Positions 8,231 through 16,483 of a stretch of DNA of 64,000 bases are shown in pieces (positions within the stretch are counted from its first letter, which is position 1; each line of letters begins with the position of its first letter). The DNA comes from Clostridia bacterium. Its GTDB lineage: Bacteria; Bacillota; Clostridia; TANB77; CAG-465. A program made the translations under genes and the position numbers. The DNA is taken from contig JAFWCU010000029.1 of assembly GCA_017534305.1 (NCBI GenBank), positions 1 to 64,000 on the forward strand, given 5' to 3'. The notes under the pieces were generated by a model. It was given only the letters and a program-made list of their open reading frames with translations. It ran no database searches and was not told the DNA's origin.

Positions 8231-9720
8231 CCTTTTAAATTCTTTTCTTCTTGTTTCTCTATTTTCTCTTTATAGTCTTCTTGTGCTCTTTCAGTTAAAT
8301 GTTTAACTAAAGATTTTTTACTAGATTGTCCATGAATTAATTTGTTATTTGCACCATCCATAGTTGCATTTCTAAGACGTTTTTTACTCTTAACAAAGTT
8401 ATCTACTTTAGTCATATTAGAAACATTTGTCTTAGTTTCTGTCTCATGATGATGTCTTGCTCCTTGGTTTCTATATCTAGCATACATAACTGCATAGTAT
8501 ATAATACCAGCAAGAATAAACATCCAAGGCCAATCTTTATCTGACCAGTTAGAGATAAAGAAAGCTGAAATTATACCCAACACTTCAACTATTGCAGAAA
8601 TAGCTATAAGTTTTGGCATGTGTATTGGAACACTACCCATTGTTTCTTTACTTCTAGCATTAACTGCAACATAGTGTAATATACTATCATTACCTTTCTT
8701 TTGTTGGTAAGAATATAACCAAACTGGTAAATAAGCAGATTTCCATTGTTGTCCTTTAAGTTTTAGTTGTTCAAAATCCCATCTAACTCCTCTATCATAG
8801 AATTTTAAAGAGTCATTAGCTGCAAATCTTGCAACGTCTTTACATTGTACTTCAACTAAATCTTTTAGGTCAGTAACATTGGTATCTCTTTTTTCTGAAG
8901 TATATCCATGAATATAATTTGAATCCCATTTAACAGCATTTTCTGTATCAAATGGCATAATTGAATTTATAATATTATTTGTTTTGTGTTTATTTGAAGT
9001 ATCTAGTTTATCTTCACTAGATTCAACTGTAAGTCCTTCAATAGTGATATCAAAATCACGTTCTACATCATATAAATCTGCATCATAATATGTATCTTCG
9101 TGATCTTCATCTCTTCTTACAGTATAACGTCTTGTTTCATGTTCACCTTGTCCTTTAAGTGTTGAATGACCATTAGCATCAACAATCATATATGGAAGAT
9201 AAACACCCATAACGTTTTCTGTAGTAAATTCTTCTCTAAATTTTGGATGAGCAAAGAATTTTCTCTTTCCAACGAAAGTTTCAATTGCTTGTTTTGCTTC
9301 ATCTTTAGAAACCTTAAATGGTAGTACAACATCTGGAACTGCACCATTTGGTATTTGTTGGTTAACAGATAATGTATTTCTACACCAGTGACATCTAGCT
9401 TGTGTAGCTTTAGCTGTATCAACTACAACCTCTGCTCCACAGCTAGAACATTTAAATGTCACCATGTCATTAGTATCTGCTACTATGTCTTGAGCTCCAG
9501 AACCTAGAATTTCACCTTCGAGATTGCTAATATCTTCTTGCATACCAGCTACCTTTTGAGGTTCAAATTCATGTCTACAGAAGTTACATCTTAATTTTCC
9601 TGTTTTCACATTTAATGAGATGTCTGTTGCACCACATTTAGGACATTTATTTTGTCCGTCTTTTGCACCAACATCTGTTTGTACAACTTGTGGACCTTCA
9701 TTTAGGTTCTGTTCGTCCAT
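8224..9720 (-). CDS. Membrane protein with two N-terminal zinc ribbons (YdjG-like)
   Basis: The 498 residues begin with two TFIIB-type zinc ribbons, C26/C29...C45/C48 and C91/C94...C110/C113, followed by a long soluble domain and two membrane helices around 365-410. The C-terminal tail is basic. The order and the SPFH partner directly upstream match the Bacillus subtilis YdjG/YdjI pair, which helps place the phage-shock protein PspA at the membrane. No pspA is in this window. GGAGGT lies ten bases before the ATG. The gap to the upstream SPFH gene is 17 bp, so they are cotranscribed. Function by analogy only. Confidence 0.75.
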   Translation of the reverse strand: MDEQNLNEGPQVVQTDVGAKDGQNKCPKCGATDISLNVKTGKLRCNFCRHEFEPQKVAGMQEDISNLEGEILGSGAQDIVADTNDMVTFKCSSCGAEVVVDTAKATQARCHWCRNTLSVNQQIPNGAVPDVVLPFKVSKDEAKQAIETFVGKRKFFAHPKFREEFTTENVMGVYLPYMIVDANGHSTLKGQGEHETRRYTVRRDEDHEDTYYDADLYDVERDFDITIEGLTVESSEDKLDTSNKHKTNNIINSIMPFDTENAVKWDSNYIHGYTSEKRDTNVTDLKDLVEVQCKDVARFAANDSLKFYDRGVRWDFEQLKLKGQQWKSAYLPVWLYSYQQKKGNDSILHYVAVNARSKETMGSVPIHMPKLIAISAIVEVLGIISAFFISNWSDKDWPWMFILAGIIYYAVMYARYRNQGARHHHETETKTNVSNMTKVDNFVKSKKRLRNATMDGANNKLIHGQSSKKSLVKHLTERAQEDYKEKIEKQEEKNLKGE

Positions 9721-9737
9721 GTATTATACCTCCAATA

Positions 9738-10922
9738 TTATAGTCCTAATAATTTAGCTTTAGCAGCGTCAAATTCTTCTTGAGAAATAACACCTTTATC
9801 TAAAAGATCTTTTAATTTTCCAAGTTTTTCATATGGATCTTCAGCTTGAGCTGGTTGTTGTGCAGGTTGAGCAGGTTGTTGAGCTGGTTGTTGTGCAGGT
9901 TGTTGCATTGTTCCCATTACTCCACCAACAGCATTAACACCCATTCCCATGAATGCCATTCCGTTAGCTCCACCATTTTCTCCAGCAGCTTGGAATCCAC
10001 GAGCAACAGATTGTTGCATAAATGAATTTCCTCTTTGACCAGAAAGAGCATCTGCTTTTTTAACATCGCTAAGAAGAGCTTTAGTATCTTCGTCGTATTC
10101 GATAGCAGCAATTGCTACTCTTACGATTTCAAGACCTCTTCCAGATTTCCATTGGTATGCATCTTCAACAGCTTGAGATAAGCTTTGTGCAAAACCAATT
10201 TGGTCTCCTTGAATTTTAGTTATTCTGTTTCCTTTTGAAGGATCATTTGTATAATTTGAGAATGCTGCAGATAGACTAGATACAACTTCTGTAAATAGTT
10301 GTTCTGAAGCAGCATTATCCATATCTGCGAAATCAAAACATGAAGTTCCGTTTAAATATGAAACTGGAACAAAATTTTTGATGAATAGAATTGGGTCTAC
10401 TATTTTAAGAGAATAAGTTCCTCTAGTAACAGCACCAACTTGTGCATTTAAATATGCATCATCCCAGTAAATTTCAGATTGTGTTCCAAATCTGTTGTTT
10501 GGTATTTCTTTTAAATTTACATAGAAAGCCATTTGTTGAGAACCAGGCATTCCACCAAATTTAAATCTTTCCCAAGCTTGTGTTACTGTAGAAGCTAGGA
10601 ATCCATCCCCTGCAAATAAAGATTTTGCATTAGGATCATCAGAAGTATATGTAAATCCACCAACTTCTGTTACAAGACCAGTTATTCCACCATCTTGCAT
10701 AGTAATAAGTCCCCATCCTTCTGGTACTACGATTTTAGAACCATTAGTGATGATGTTTTGTGAACCACTAGTGTTTGATCCACGTCCAGCATTTGTTTCT
10801 TGTTTTACTGCTGGAATAATAGCTGCTGTAGCTGGTGCACCTGGCATTGGAACAAAATAATCTTTCCATTGATCTGCTAGAGTTCCACCTATAGCTCCTG
10901 TAAATGCTTTAATAAATCCCAT
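9738..10922 (-). CDS. SPFH-domain protein with C-terminal SHOCT motif (YdjI-like)
   Basis: A 394-residue protein of the family long labelled 'virion core protein-like'. An SPFH (band 7) domain covers about residues 20-310. A short Gln/Pro/Ala repeat tract (QQPA units, about 340-357) links it to a C-terminal SHOCT-type helical pair (KLGKLKDLLDKGVISQEEF). SPFH proteins oligomerise at membranes, and YdjI in Bacillus recruits PspA. AAAGGAGGAATAAAT precedes the ATG. The 244-bp upstream region separates it from the next operon, so this gene probably starts the transcript that includes the zinc-ribbon gene. Confidence 0.82.
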   Translation of the reverse strand: MGFIKAFTGAIGGTLADQWKDYFVPMPGAPATAAIIPAVKQETNAGRGSNTSGSQNIITNGSKIVVPEGWGLITMQDGGITGLVTEVGGFTYTSDDPNAKSLFAGDGFLASTVTQAWERFKFGGMPGSQQMAFYVNLKEIPNNRFGTQSEIYWDDAYLNAQVGAVTRGTYSLKIVDPILFIKNFVPVSYLNGTSCFDFADMDNAASEQLFTEVVSSLSAAFSNYTNDPSKGNRITKIQGDQIGFAQSLSQAVEDAYQWKSGRGLEIVRVAIAAIEYDEDTKALLSDVKKADALSGQRGNSFMQQSVARGFQAAGENGGANGMAFMGMGVNAVGGVMGTMQQPAQQPAQQPAQPAQQPAQAEDPYEKLGKLKDLLDKGVISQEEFDAAKAKLLGL

Positions 10923-11111
10923 ATTTATTCCTCCTTTTACAATATGAATTTATTATATAAATGATTTCCATTTATATTAATCATAAGTAGATAAAAATTA
11001 ATTGAAAACATTTCACATTTTCATTTTATCTTAATGTCTAAATTTTATCATATAAAAGAAATTTTTTCTACAATTATTACAAAAATTAGGTATAAAAATA
11101 CCTATTTTTGT

Positions 11112-11153
11112 AAAGAAAAAATAATAGCAGATAAGTACTAGTTATCTGCTATT
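11112..11153 (-). terminator. Strong intrinsic terminator after the 144-aa lipocalin-like gene
   Basis: A 12-bp perfect stem AATAGCAGATAA/TTATCTGCTATT with a 7-base loop is followed by ATTTTTTC on the minus strand. A second AGGTA/TACCT hairpin with flanking A/T runs lies just beyond, at about 11083-11110. The remaining 10923-11080 stretch shows no clear element. Confidence 0.85.
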
Positions 11154-11166
11154 TAAATATCAAATA

Positions 11167-11601
11167 TTACTCTTGAATGTTAGGTACATTAGTTCTATCT
11201 TCTATAACTGAAGGGTCAACTTTGTGAAAGATTAATTCTTCTGTATCTTTCTTTATAGTTAATTCTTCTTTACTATATGAATATGGGCATAATTCATTAT
11301 CAATTATTATATTATCACCATCATATTTAAAAGGTAATTTTTCCCCAAACATAGTAAGTACTCCATTTGTTTCATCTTCAACTTGAATATATACATATAG
11401 TCCATATTGTTTCATTAATTCAATATCTTCTTTAGATATTTCTTCTCCTTCACTTACCATTCCAACTAAATCATATGTACCTATAATACTTTTTGCTTTA
11501 TTTCCTAATGCTAATACTATCACTAATACTATTACTACAACTGCAATAACGCCTACTACTAGTCCAATAATTAATCCTTTATTTGTTTTTTTGTTTTCCA
11601 T
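11167..11601 (-). CDS. Membrane-anchored lipocalin-like small protein
   Basis: The 144 residues start with a Lys-rich cytoplasmic end and one strong membrane helix (about 8-32). An extracytoplasmic beta-rich domain of about 110 residues follows (IIGTYDLVGM...ELTIKKDTEELIFHK). This layout resembles the small lipocalin-like proteins common in Clostridia, in which a G-T-Y-x-L opening strand is typical. No enzymatic motif is visible. GGAGAG is positioned before the ATG and the gap to the upstream GNAT gene is 11 bp, so the two are probably cotranscribed. Function unknown. Confidence 0.65.
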   Translation of the reverse strand: MENKKTNKGLIIGLVVGVIAVVVIVLVIVLALGNKAKSIIGTYDLVGMVSEGEEISKEDIELMKQYGLYVYIQVEDETNGVLTMFGEKLPFKYDGDNIIIDNELCPYSYSKEELTIKKDTEELIFHKVDPSVIEDRTNVPNIQE

Positions 11602-11612
11602 ATAAATCTCTC

Positions 11613-12188
11613 CTACTTTTCTATCATAGGCTCATAAATTGAGCCATATTCTTTTAATGATTTTTCAACATCTATTGAATAAAATCTAACTTTAAAATGT
11701 CCTTCAAGTTCTGACTCCATTTCTAAGTCCATATGTCCACCTAAAGCTTCCATTGTTCTCCATGAAGCAGCATTATTTGAATCTACATCTAAAAGTGCTT
11801 TTTCAATTCCATATTTTTTACACTCTTTAAGTGCTAAATACAAATTAATTTTATTATATCCTTTACCTCGTTCTGTTGGTCTAATGCTATACCCTATATT
11901 TCTTCCATAGTACATATATTTTTCATTTAGTTTCAATCTAATAGCACACATTCCAACAATTTTATTATCTTCACATCTAACAAGAAAATATACTCTTTTA
12001 GGAACTGTCTCCTCAGTAACTGGAGCATTCTTATCTTTCTCTATTTTTTCAAGCCAATCTTCATAATTATCTAAATATTTATCCAGTCCGCTTACCCCAT
12101 TAATTCCAGAATTATATTCTTTTAATTCGTTCACATAGTCTATTGCATCTTGTTTTCTGCCTAATGTCGGTTCTTCATATTTAAACAT
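11613..12188 (-). CDS. GNAT family N-acetyltransferase
   Basis: A 191-residue acetyl-CoA-dependent transferase. The acetyl-CoA pyrophosphate-binding motif A is RPTERGKGY, followed by the NNAASWRTMEALGG motif B typical of small-molecule GNATs; the substrate cannot be told. I start the protein at MFKYEEPT because GGAGGAAATT sits just upstream. A longer frame to 12245 would run through the terminator-promoter hairpin at 12216-12257 and begin with an unlikely Tyr/Leu-rich peptide. Transcription probably starts from that module, 27 bp upstream. Confidence 0.85.
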   Translation of the reverse strand: MFKYEEPTLGRKQDAIDYVNELKEYNSGINGVSGLDKYLDNYEDWLEKIEKDKNAPVTEETVPKRVYFLVRCEDNKIVGMCAIRLKLNEKYMYYGRNIGYSIRPTERGKGYNKINLYLALKECKKYGIEKALLDVDSNNAASWRTMEALGGHMDLEMESELEGHFKVRFYSIDVEKSLKEYGSIYEPMIEK

Positions 12189-12215
12189 AATTTCCTCCCA
12201 AACTACTCTAAAAGA

Positions 12216-12257
12216 ATAATAACATAAAAGCAAGTAGTTTTTCAAGAACTACTTGCT
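12216..12257 (-). terminator. Composite terminator-promoter hairpin (module 1)
   Basis: Terminator arms AGCAAGTAGTT/AACTACTTGCT (12247-12257 and 12229-12239) follow the ferritin-like gene. The loop carries TTGAAA (12240-12245), and an extended -10, TGT-TATTAT (hexamer 12216-12221), follows after an 18-bp spacer made of the 3' arm and T-tract. The next start codon is 27 bp on. Confidence 0.7.
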
Positions 12258-12261
12258 AAAT

Positions 12262-12765
12262 TCACTGCATTGCAGCCATATGTATTAAATAATTGTATTT
12301 TGCACTATGCCTTAATTCATCTGTCATTATAGACATAATTAAAGTATAACATTTTCCTTGTGGCATTGCAGATAATATTTTTCTGTATTTATTTACAGCT
12401 TCTAATTCACCAAACAACGCTTTTTCTAAATTTTCTGTATATGATAAGTTGTTTTGCATATTTTCTTGCATCATATTAATATTATTTTGTAACATTTGAC
12501 CAGTAAAATCATAATATACTTCTCTAAGTATCATGTTATGTTTTTTCTCATTATCTCTAATATCTTGTATTATACTTTTTTCCTTTTCAGTTGGTGCTTG
12601 TTCTATCAATCTATCATAAAACAATTCATCGTTTCTTTCATCACCAATTGATTTTCTAATAAGTTCTATTGCTTGATAAGGCGTAATCAATTCCTCTTCA
12701 AAATTTATCATATCTTGCCTGTTTCCACGAAAAATAGAATAATAATTATTATAATCTGAATACAT
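12262..12765 (-). CDS. Ferritin-like (rubrerythrin-type) domain protein
   Basis: A 167-residue four-helix protein of the ferritin-like superfamily. Carboxylate/His ligand patterns are visible as E-R-N-D-E in the first helix, D-N-E-K-K-H in the second, E-L-E-A-V in the third and T-D-E-L-R-H in the fourth, consistent with a di-iron site. There is no rubredoxin domain. Such proteins in anaerobes are often linked to peroxide or metal stress, but the exact substrate is unknown. GGAGGTTATT precedes the ATG. It is bounded by terminators on both sides and so is probably transcribed alone. Confidence 0.75.
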   Translation of the reverse strand: MYSDYNNYYSIFRGNRQDMINFEEELITPYQAIELIRKSIGDERNDELFYDRLIEQAPTEKEKSIIQDIRDNEKKHNMILREVYYDFTGQMLQNNINMMQENMQNNLSYTENLEKALFGELEAVNKYRKILSAMPQGKCYTLIMSIMTDELRHSAKYNYLIHMAAMQ

Positions 12766-12800
12766 AATAACCTCCTAAAATATATTATGTATTAAGAATA

Positions 12801-12832
12801 AAAAATGTTAAAAGCAGTCAAAAATGACTGCT
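12801..12832 (-). terminator. Intrinsic terminator after the flavodoxin gene
   Basis: An AGCAGTCA/TGACTGCT stem with a TTTT loop, then TTTAACATTTTTT on the minus strand, 6 bp after the flavodoxin stop. Confidence 0.8.
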
Positions 12833-12837
12833 TCAAT

Positions 12838-13305
12838 CTATCTTAATATCCATTCTATATAATCATCCACACTTTCTCCACCAGTAAGTCTTTTACCTGG
12901 TTTCCAAGTATATTGTGGATAAACATTTTTCAAATCTTTTTCGCATCCAGAAATTCCTGTACTACCTGATGTACAAAATGGTATTAAAGTTTTACCACTA
13001 AAATCTGTACTTTCTAAAAATGTATTAATAATTGTTGGAGCTGTATACCACCAAACAGGAAAACCTATTACTACAGTATCATATTCACTTAAATCTGCAG
13101 TATGAGTTATTTCTGGTCTAGATTTTTTATCTTGCATTTCAATAGTAGATCTACTAGTTTTGTCTCTCCAATCTAAATCTTGTGCAGTATAACGAATTTT
13201 AGGTTCAATTTCAAATAAATCTCCATCTACTGCTCTTGCCACTTTTAATGCTACATTTTCTGTAACACCACTTGCACTAAAATATGCTACTAATATTTTA
13301 CTCAT
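12838..13305 (-). CDS. Flavodoxin
   Basis: A 155-residue FMN-binding electron carrier of the short flavodoxin family. The phosphate-binding loop is at residues 9-16 (FSASGVTE), the WWY at about 91-93 contributes to the isoalloxazine site, and CTSGSTGISG is the third binding loop. I begin at MSKILVAY, because GGAGGAGATAAT lies directly upstream. The upstream DHFR stop codon is 1 bp from this ATG and its last codons form the Shine-Dalgarno, so translation is probably coupled. It probably delivers electrons to unidentified redox enzymes. Confidence 0.88.
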   Translation of the reverse strand: MSKILVAYFSASGVTENVALKVARAVDGDLFEIEPKIRYTAQDLDWRDKTSRSTIEMQDKKSRPEITHTADLSEYDTVVIGFPVWWYTAPTIINTFLESTDFSGKTLIPFCTSGSTGISGCEKDLKNVYPQYTWKPGKRLTGGESVDDYIEWILR

Positions 13306-13306
13306 A

Positions 13307-13786
13307 TTATCTCCTCCTAATATATACATCTTTTCTATATTTTATACCATTTTCTAAAACTTTTCCATATGTAATATCAAATTTAGTTTTATCTATAACT
13401 GGAAAGAATGTATCTGCCTCTTTAACATCCATAAACACTTCAGTAATATACATTCTATCCACAATATTTATTGCATCTTTATATAGCCTTTCTCCACCAA
13501 TAATAAATATTTCTTTATTAAATCTTTTAGCAAGACTTAATGCAGCTTCTAATGATTTTACAGTAAAACAATTTTCTCCACTAAAAGCTTTAGTATTAGA
13601 AATAATAATGTTTATCCTTTTATTTAAAGGTTTTCCTATGGATTCATATGTTTTTCTCCCCATTATTACTACATTATTTATGGTTTTCGCCTTAAAATAT
13701 TGTAGCTCTTCTGGAATATTCCATGGTATTTTTCCATTCTTTCCTATCGCATTATTTTTAGCTTTTGCAACAATTAAATTTAGCAC
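13307..13786 (-). CDS. folA: Dihydrofolate reductase
   Basis: Reduces dihydrofolate to tetrahydrofolate with NADPH. The 159 residues have the normal DHFR length. Visible landmarks are the N-terminal LIVAKAKNNAIGKNGKIPW block, P-E-E substrate-binding region with acidic E27-type residue, the MGRKTYESIG NADPH-binding loop and the FIIGGERLYKDAI motif. The start is GTG, chosen because AGGTGG lies five bases upstream and no ATG fits. It overlaps closely with the downstream flavodoxin gene and follows the tRNA-editing gene by 13 bp, so it is in the middle of an operon. Confidence 0.93.
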   Translation of the reverse strand: MLNLIVAKAKNNAIGKNGKIPWNIPEELQYFKAKTINNVVIMGRKTYESIGKPLNKRINIIISNTKAFSGENCFTVKSLEAALSLAKRFNKEIFIIGGERLYKDAINIVDRMYITEVFMDVKEADTFFPVIDKTKFDITYGKVLENGIKYRKDVYIRRR

Positions 13787-13799
13787 TTACACCACCTAA

Positions 13800-14282
13800 T
13801 TATAACTTAATATATTCTACGCTATTTCCGTGTTCTTTAATAATATTAACTAAATCTTCTGCTTTAATATATACAGATGCTGTATTGTCATTTGGATGAA
13901 TCCACATATGTCTATTTACAAAATAATCATCTATATATACTTGGATCATAGCATCATTATCATTTAATATTCCAAATGGAGTAACCGCCCCACGAATCAA
14001 CCCCATTTTATCCATTAAATCATTTTCTGAAGCAAAAGATAAATGTTTTGTACCTGCTTTTTGTTGAAACTCTTTAATATTAATTTGTCTGTCATCTTTT
14101 GCAACAAGTAAGTAATAATTACGTTTTTTATCATCACGCAAGAATAAGTTTTTGGCACCATCTTCTGGATTTGGAAGATTAAATGATACTATATCTTCTA
14201 CAGTATATGCTGCAGGATGTTCTACAGATTTATATTCAATGTTTTTCTCATTTAAAAAATTATATACGTCTTGCTTATTCAT
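13800..14282 (-). CDS. Ala-tRNA(Pro) deacylase (YbaK/ProX-type editing protein)
   Basis: A free-standing 160-residue trans-editing enzyme that hydrolyses alanine mischarged on tRNA-Pro. It is the same family as PrdX and the prolyl-tRNA synthetase INS domain. Diagnostic stretches are EHPAAYTVED near residue 22, AKNLFLRDDKKR at 43-54, the K-D-D-R block, and GAVTPFGI at about 114-121. No synthetase core is attached. GGAGGAGTTAA precedes the ATG. It sits in a tight operon with folA and flavodoxin downstream and a GNAT upstream. Confidence 0.9.
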   Translation of the reverse strand: MNKQDVYNFLNEKNIEYKSVEHPAAYTVEDIVSFNLPNPEDGAKNLFLRDDKKRNYYLLVAKDDRQINIKEFQQKAGTKHLSFASENDLMDKMGLIRGAVTPFGILNDNDAMIQVYIDDYFVNRHMWIHPNDNTASVYIKAEDLVNIIKEHGNSVEYIKL

Positions 14283-14301
14283 TTAACTCCTCCTTTTAAT
14301 A

Positions 14302-14847
14302 TTATTTATCTATAAATTCTTCTTTTAATAGTCCTGTTATACATTCATCTACAATTTCACCAGTAGCCATACAAAGAATATGTTTTCTTTTTAAACCCTC
14401 GTATTTATATCCTACTTTTTCTTGCATTTTTGCAGATTTTTCATTACCTGCAATATAGCCATTTTCTAATCTTCGAAGTCCTAAGACATCAAAACAAAAC
14501 TTAGCACGTAGTCTAAATGCCTCAGTACCATAACCATTTTTTTGGTATTTAGCATTTAACCAAATTCCACCACCTGCAGTTCCATTTCTTCTATTTATTC
14601 TTTGAATAGATAGTCCGCCTATTACTTCATTTGTTTCTTTTAATACAATGGCAAGCATTATATCTGTTGTGCCTTTATCTGCTTCTTTGCAAAAAGATAA
14701 AAACTTATTTGCTTCTTCTTTATCATAAGGATATGGAACAGTTGAAAGCCACTTTGAAACTTCTATATTGTTTAGTCCGTCAATTATAGCATCTACATCA
14801 TCATCTTGCCAACTTCTAAGTATTATTCTATCTCCTTCTATTACCAT
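14302..14847 (-). CDS. RimJ/RimL-type GNAT acetyltransferase
   Basis: A 181-residue acetyltransferase of the RimJ/RimL subgroup. The N-terminal I-L-R-S-W-Q-D-D-D pattern is typical, the acetyl-CoA loop is YQKNGYGTEAF, and N-E-K-S-A-K-M-Q-E-K-V-G-Y closes the fold. The family acetylates N-termini of ribosomal proteins or small molecules; the substrate here is unknown. The Shine-Dalgarno GGGGAGG lies inside the last codons of the upstream gene, with 2 bp between stop and start, so translation is probably coupled. Confidence 0.85.
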   Translation of the reverse strand: MVIEGDRIILRSWQDDDVDAIIDGLNNIEVSKWLSTVPYPYDKEEANKFLSFCKEADKGTTDIMLAIVLKETNEVIGGLSIQRINRRNGTAGGGIWLNAKYQKNGYGTEAFRLRAKFCFDVLGLRRLENGYIAGNEKSAKMQEKVGYKYEGLKRKHILCMATGEIVDECITGLLKEEFIDK

Positions 14848-14849
14848 AA

Positions 14850-15431
14850 TTAGTCCTCCCCTAATTTTTCTTTTCTATAATTATTGTCTACTGTTGCATC
14901 AAATCCATCTGGTAAATAATCTACATTAATATATTTAGAATAGTCTAAATCATAATAATAATTACAAAAGATTAGTTCTACATATATTATTTTTCCTTTT
15001 CCATCAGTCAAAGCATAAATAAAACCATTATAATCATTTGCAGACATTGCTAAAAGTTCATACTTACTAAATCCAGTAACGCCATAATATCCAATATAAT
15101 CTGTTGAATCATATGATTTAAGTCTGCTAACTTCTGCCTCATAATCTGATTCATCATAATTTACAACAAGATAAGATAAGTATTGTGCATCCCATGGATT
15201 ATAATATACCATTTTATAATCTTCAACTTTCATATTATCTGTTATACTTTCAGGAAATATTTTCTCATCCATACTGCTTTTAACTCTATATGGTTCTATA
15301 GCTTCTTGGCCAATATATTGGTTATATTTTAATATATCTTCATTTATTTCAACTTGTGAAAAAAAAGAACTAATTAATAGCAATATAGTAGCCAAAATAA
15401 CATCAATAAAATGCATAACGAAGCCAATCAT
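14850..15431 (-). CDS. Membrane-anchored protein of unknown function (paralogue of the gene at 39326)
   Basis: About 194 residues with one N-terminal membrane helix (about 4-25) and an extracytoplasmic domain. It shares a layout and short motifs with the product of 39326-39967: an IFP stretch, YL-x-YLVV-x-YD, AEV-x-R-x-KS, an AL-x-D turn and a late YLP-x-x-(Y/F) stretch. I place the start at the ATG of MIGFVMHF, which has GAGGTG seven bases upstream, rather than at the GTG nine bases earlier. It is coupled to the GNAT downstream. No known domain was recognised. Confidence 0.7.
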   Translation of the reverse strand: MIGFVMHFIDVILATILLLISSFFSQVEINEDILKYNQYIGQEAIEPYRVKSSMDEKIFPESITDNMKVEDYKMVYYNPWDAQYLSYLVVNYDESDYEAEVSRLKSYDSTDYIGYYGVTGFSKYELLAMSANDYNGFIYALTDGKGKIIYVELIFCNYYYDLDYSKYINVDYLPDGFDATVDNNYRKEKLGED

Positions 15432-15442
15432 AAAAATCACCT

Positions 15443-15744
15443 CTATTTTACAACATTAGCATAATACATTATTTCTTTTCCTAACTTTTGAGCTAAATCT
15501 ATTTCACTTTGTGTATTTTCTCCAATGTATCCATTAACATTTACTACATATATAGCATCAGAAATCTTAATTTTTTCTTTATGCATTTTTCCAAGTTGTA
15601 AAAGCTCTTCTTTAGAATATTCATCCTTTGGACGAGTTTATCTATAGGAGTAATAACACAATTTCCTTCTAGTGCTAGTTTTTCTGCTACTTCTTTTATT
15701 TCTTTATTATATTTATAACTTCCACATACTGTTATAATCTTCAT
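15443..15744 (-). pseudogene. Frameshifted nucleoside 2-deoxyribosyltransferase-like / DUF4406-type gene
   Basis: The start is MKIITVCGSYKYNKEI, with AAGGAG upstream, and this frame is good to about 15640 (ITPIDKL). The family-like sequence then continues in another frame from PKDEYSKEELL through KMHKEKIKISDAIYVVNVNGYIGE to a TAG at 15443. The break is at the ctcgtccaaagg stretch around 15630-15640 and fits loss of one base. Joined, the product would be about 100 residues, a normal length for this family. Both halves look well conserved, so the lesion is recent or a sequencing error. Confidence 0.8.
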
Positions 15745-15769
15745 ATTTTTTCTCCTTAAATATAATTGC

Positions 15770-15808
15770 ATTGTATCATAAAAGCAAGTGACTTTTCAAT
15801 CACTTGCT
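15770..15808 (-). terminator. Composite terminator-promoter hairpin (module 2)
   Basis: Arms AGCAAGTGA/TCACTTGCT follow the PAP2 gene by 6 bp. TTGAAA (15794-15799) in the loop and TGA-TACAAT (hexamer 15770-15775) are 18 bp apart. The pseudogene start codon is 25 bp downstream. Confidence 0.7.
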
Positions 15809-15813
15809 TATAA

Positions 15814-16467
15814 TTATTTTTTATCCTCTAAAATTAAACTTTTTATTGTATTAGCATAAATTATTAAATAAGAAATTGCCACCAAAAAGCCAGCTATAAC
15901 ATCACTTGTATAATGTACTCCAAGATATATTCTACTTATACCAATATTAATAATTAACACAAATAATAGTGCAATTAAAAAGCTTTTCAAATGTTTATTC
16001 TCTATTCTTTTATACACTAAATATATAAGAAAGCCATAAAAAGCCATACTAACCATTGAATGTCCTGAAGGCAAACTATAACCGCTTTCGTCTATTATTC
16101 TATGTCCAATAGGTCTTGGACGTTGAAGTATTTGCTTAAGTAAAAAATTAGTAAGTGCTGCAAGTCCTAAATTGATACTAATACTTATTCCAATTTTCTT
16201 ATTTTTAATAATTAATAATAAAAATATGGATAAACCAATTAACCAGTAAGCACTACCAAAAAAAGTAATAATTTTTGCAATTGGTGTCAAAGTATCAGTT
16301 ATTAAATACTTAGAAACTATACTATATCCAGTTTCATCAAAAGTCATTATATCTTTATCCATAATATCTTCTATTAAAAACAATAGAATTATTATACAAA
16401 CAAACATAATCAATAATTTGTAATTATTTAATAAAAATTTCTTTACCCCTACTAACTTATCCTTCAT
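15814..16467 (-). CDS. PAP2-family membrane phosphatase
   Basis: A polytopic lipid phosphatase of the PAP2 superfamily (undecaprenyl pyrophosphate or phosphatidylglycerophosphate/phosphatidic acid phosphatase type), about 217 residues with about six membrane helices. The three catalytic blocks are all present: K-x6-R-P (KQILQRPRP), PSGH and SRIYLGVHYTSD. I choose the second ATG because AAAGGA sits five bases before it; the frame can be extended by two codons to 16473, but that ATG abuts the Shine-Dalgarno. It follows the OatA-like gene by about 17 bp, so cell-envelope roles are likely for both. Confidence 0.87.
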   Translation of the reverse strand: MKDKLVGVKKFLLNNYKLLIMFVCIIILLFLIEDIMDKDIMTFDETGYSIVSKYLITDTLTPIAKIITFFGSAYWLIGLSIFLLLIIKNKKIGISISINLGLAALTNFLLKQILQRPRPIGHRIIDESGYSLPSGHSMVSMAFYGFLIYLVYKRIENKHLKSFLIALLFVLIINIGISRIYLGVHYTSDVIAGFLVAISYLIIYANTIKSLILEDKK

Positions 16468-16483
16468 TTTCATCCTTTCATTT

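Noticed and set aside
12189..12245. N-terminal extension of the GNAT gene (MKNYLLLCYY...)
   Set aside because: It would be translated through the terminator-promoter hairpin, and the internal ATG has a strong GGAGGAA site.
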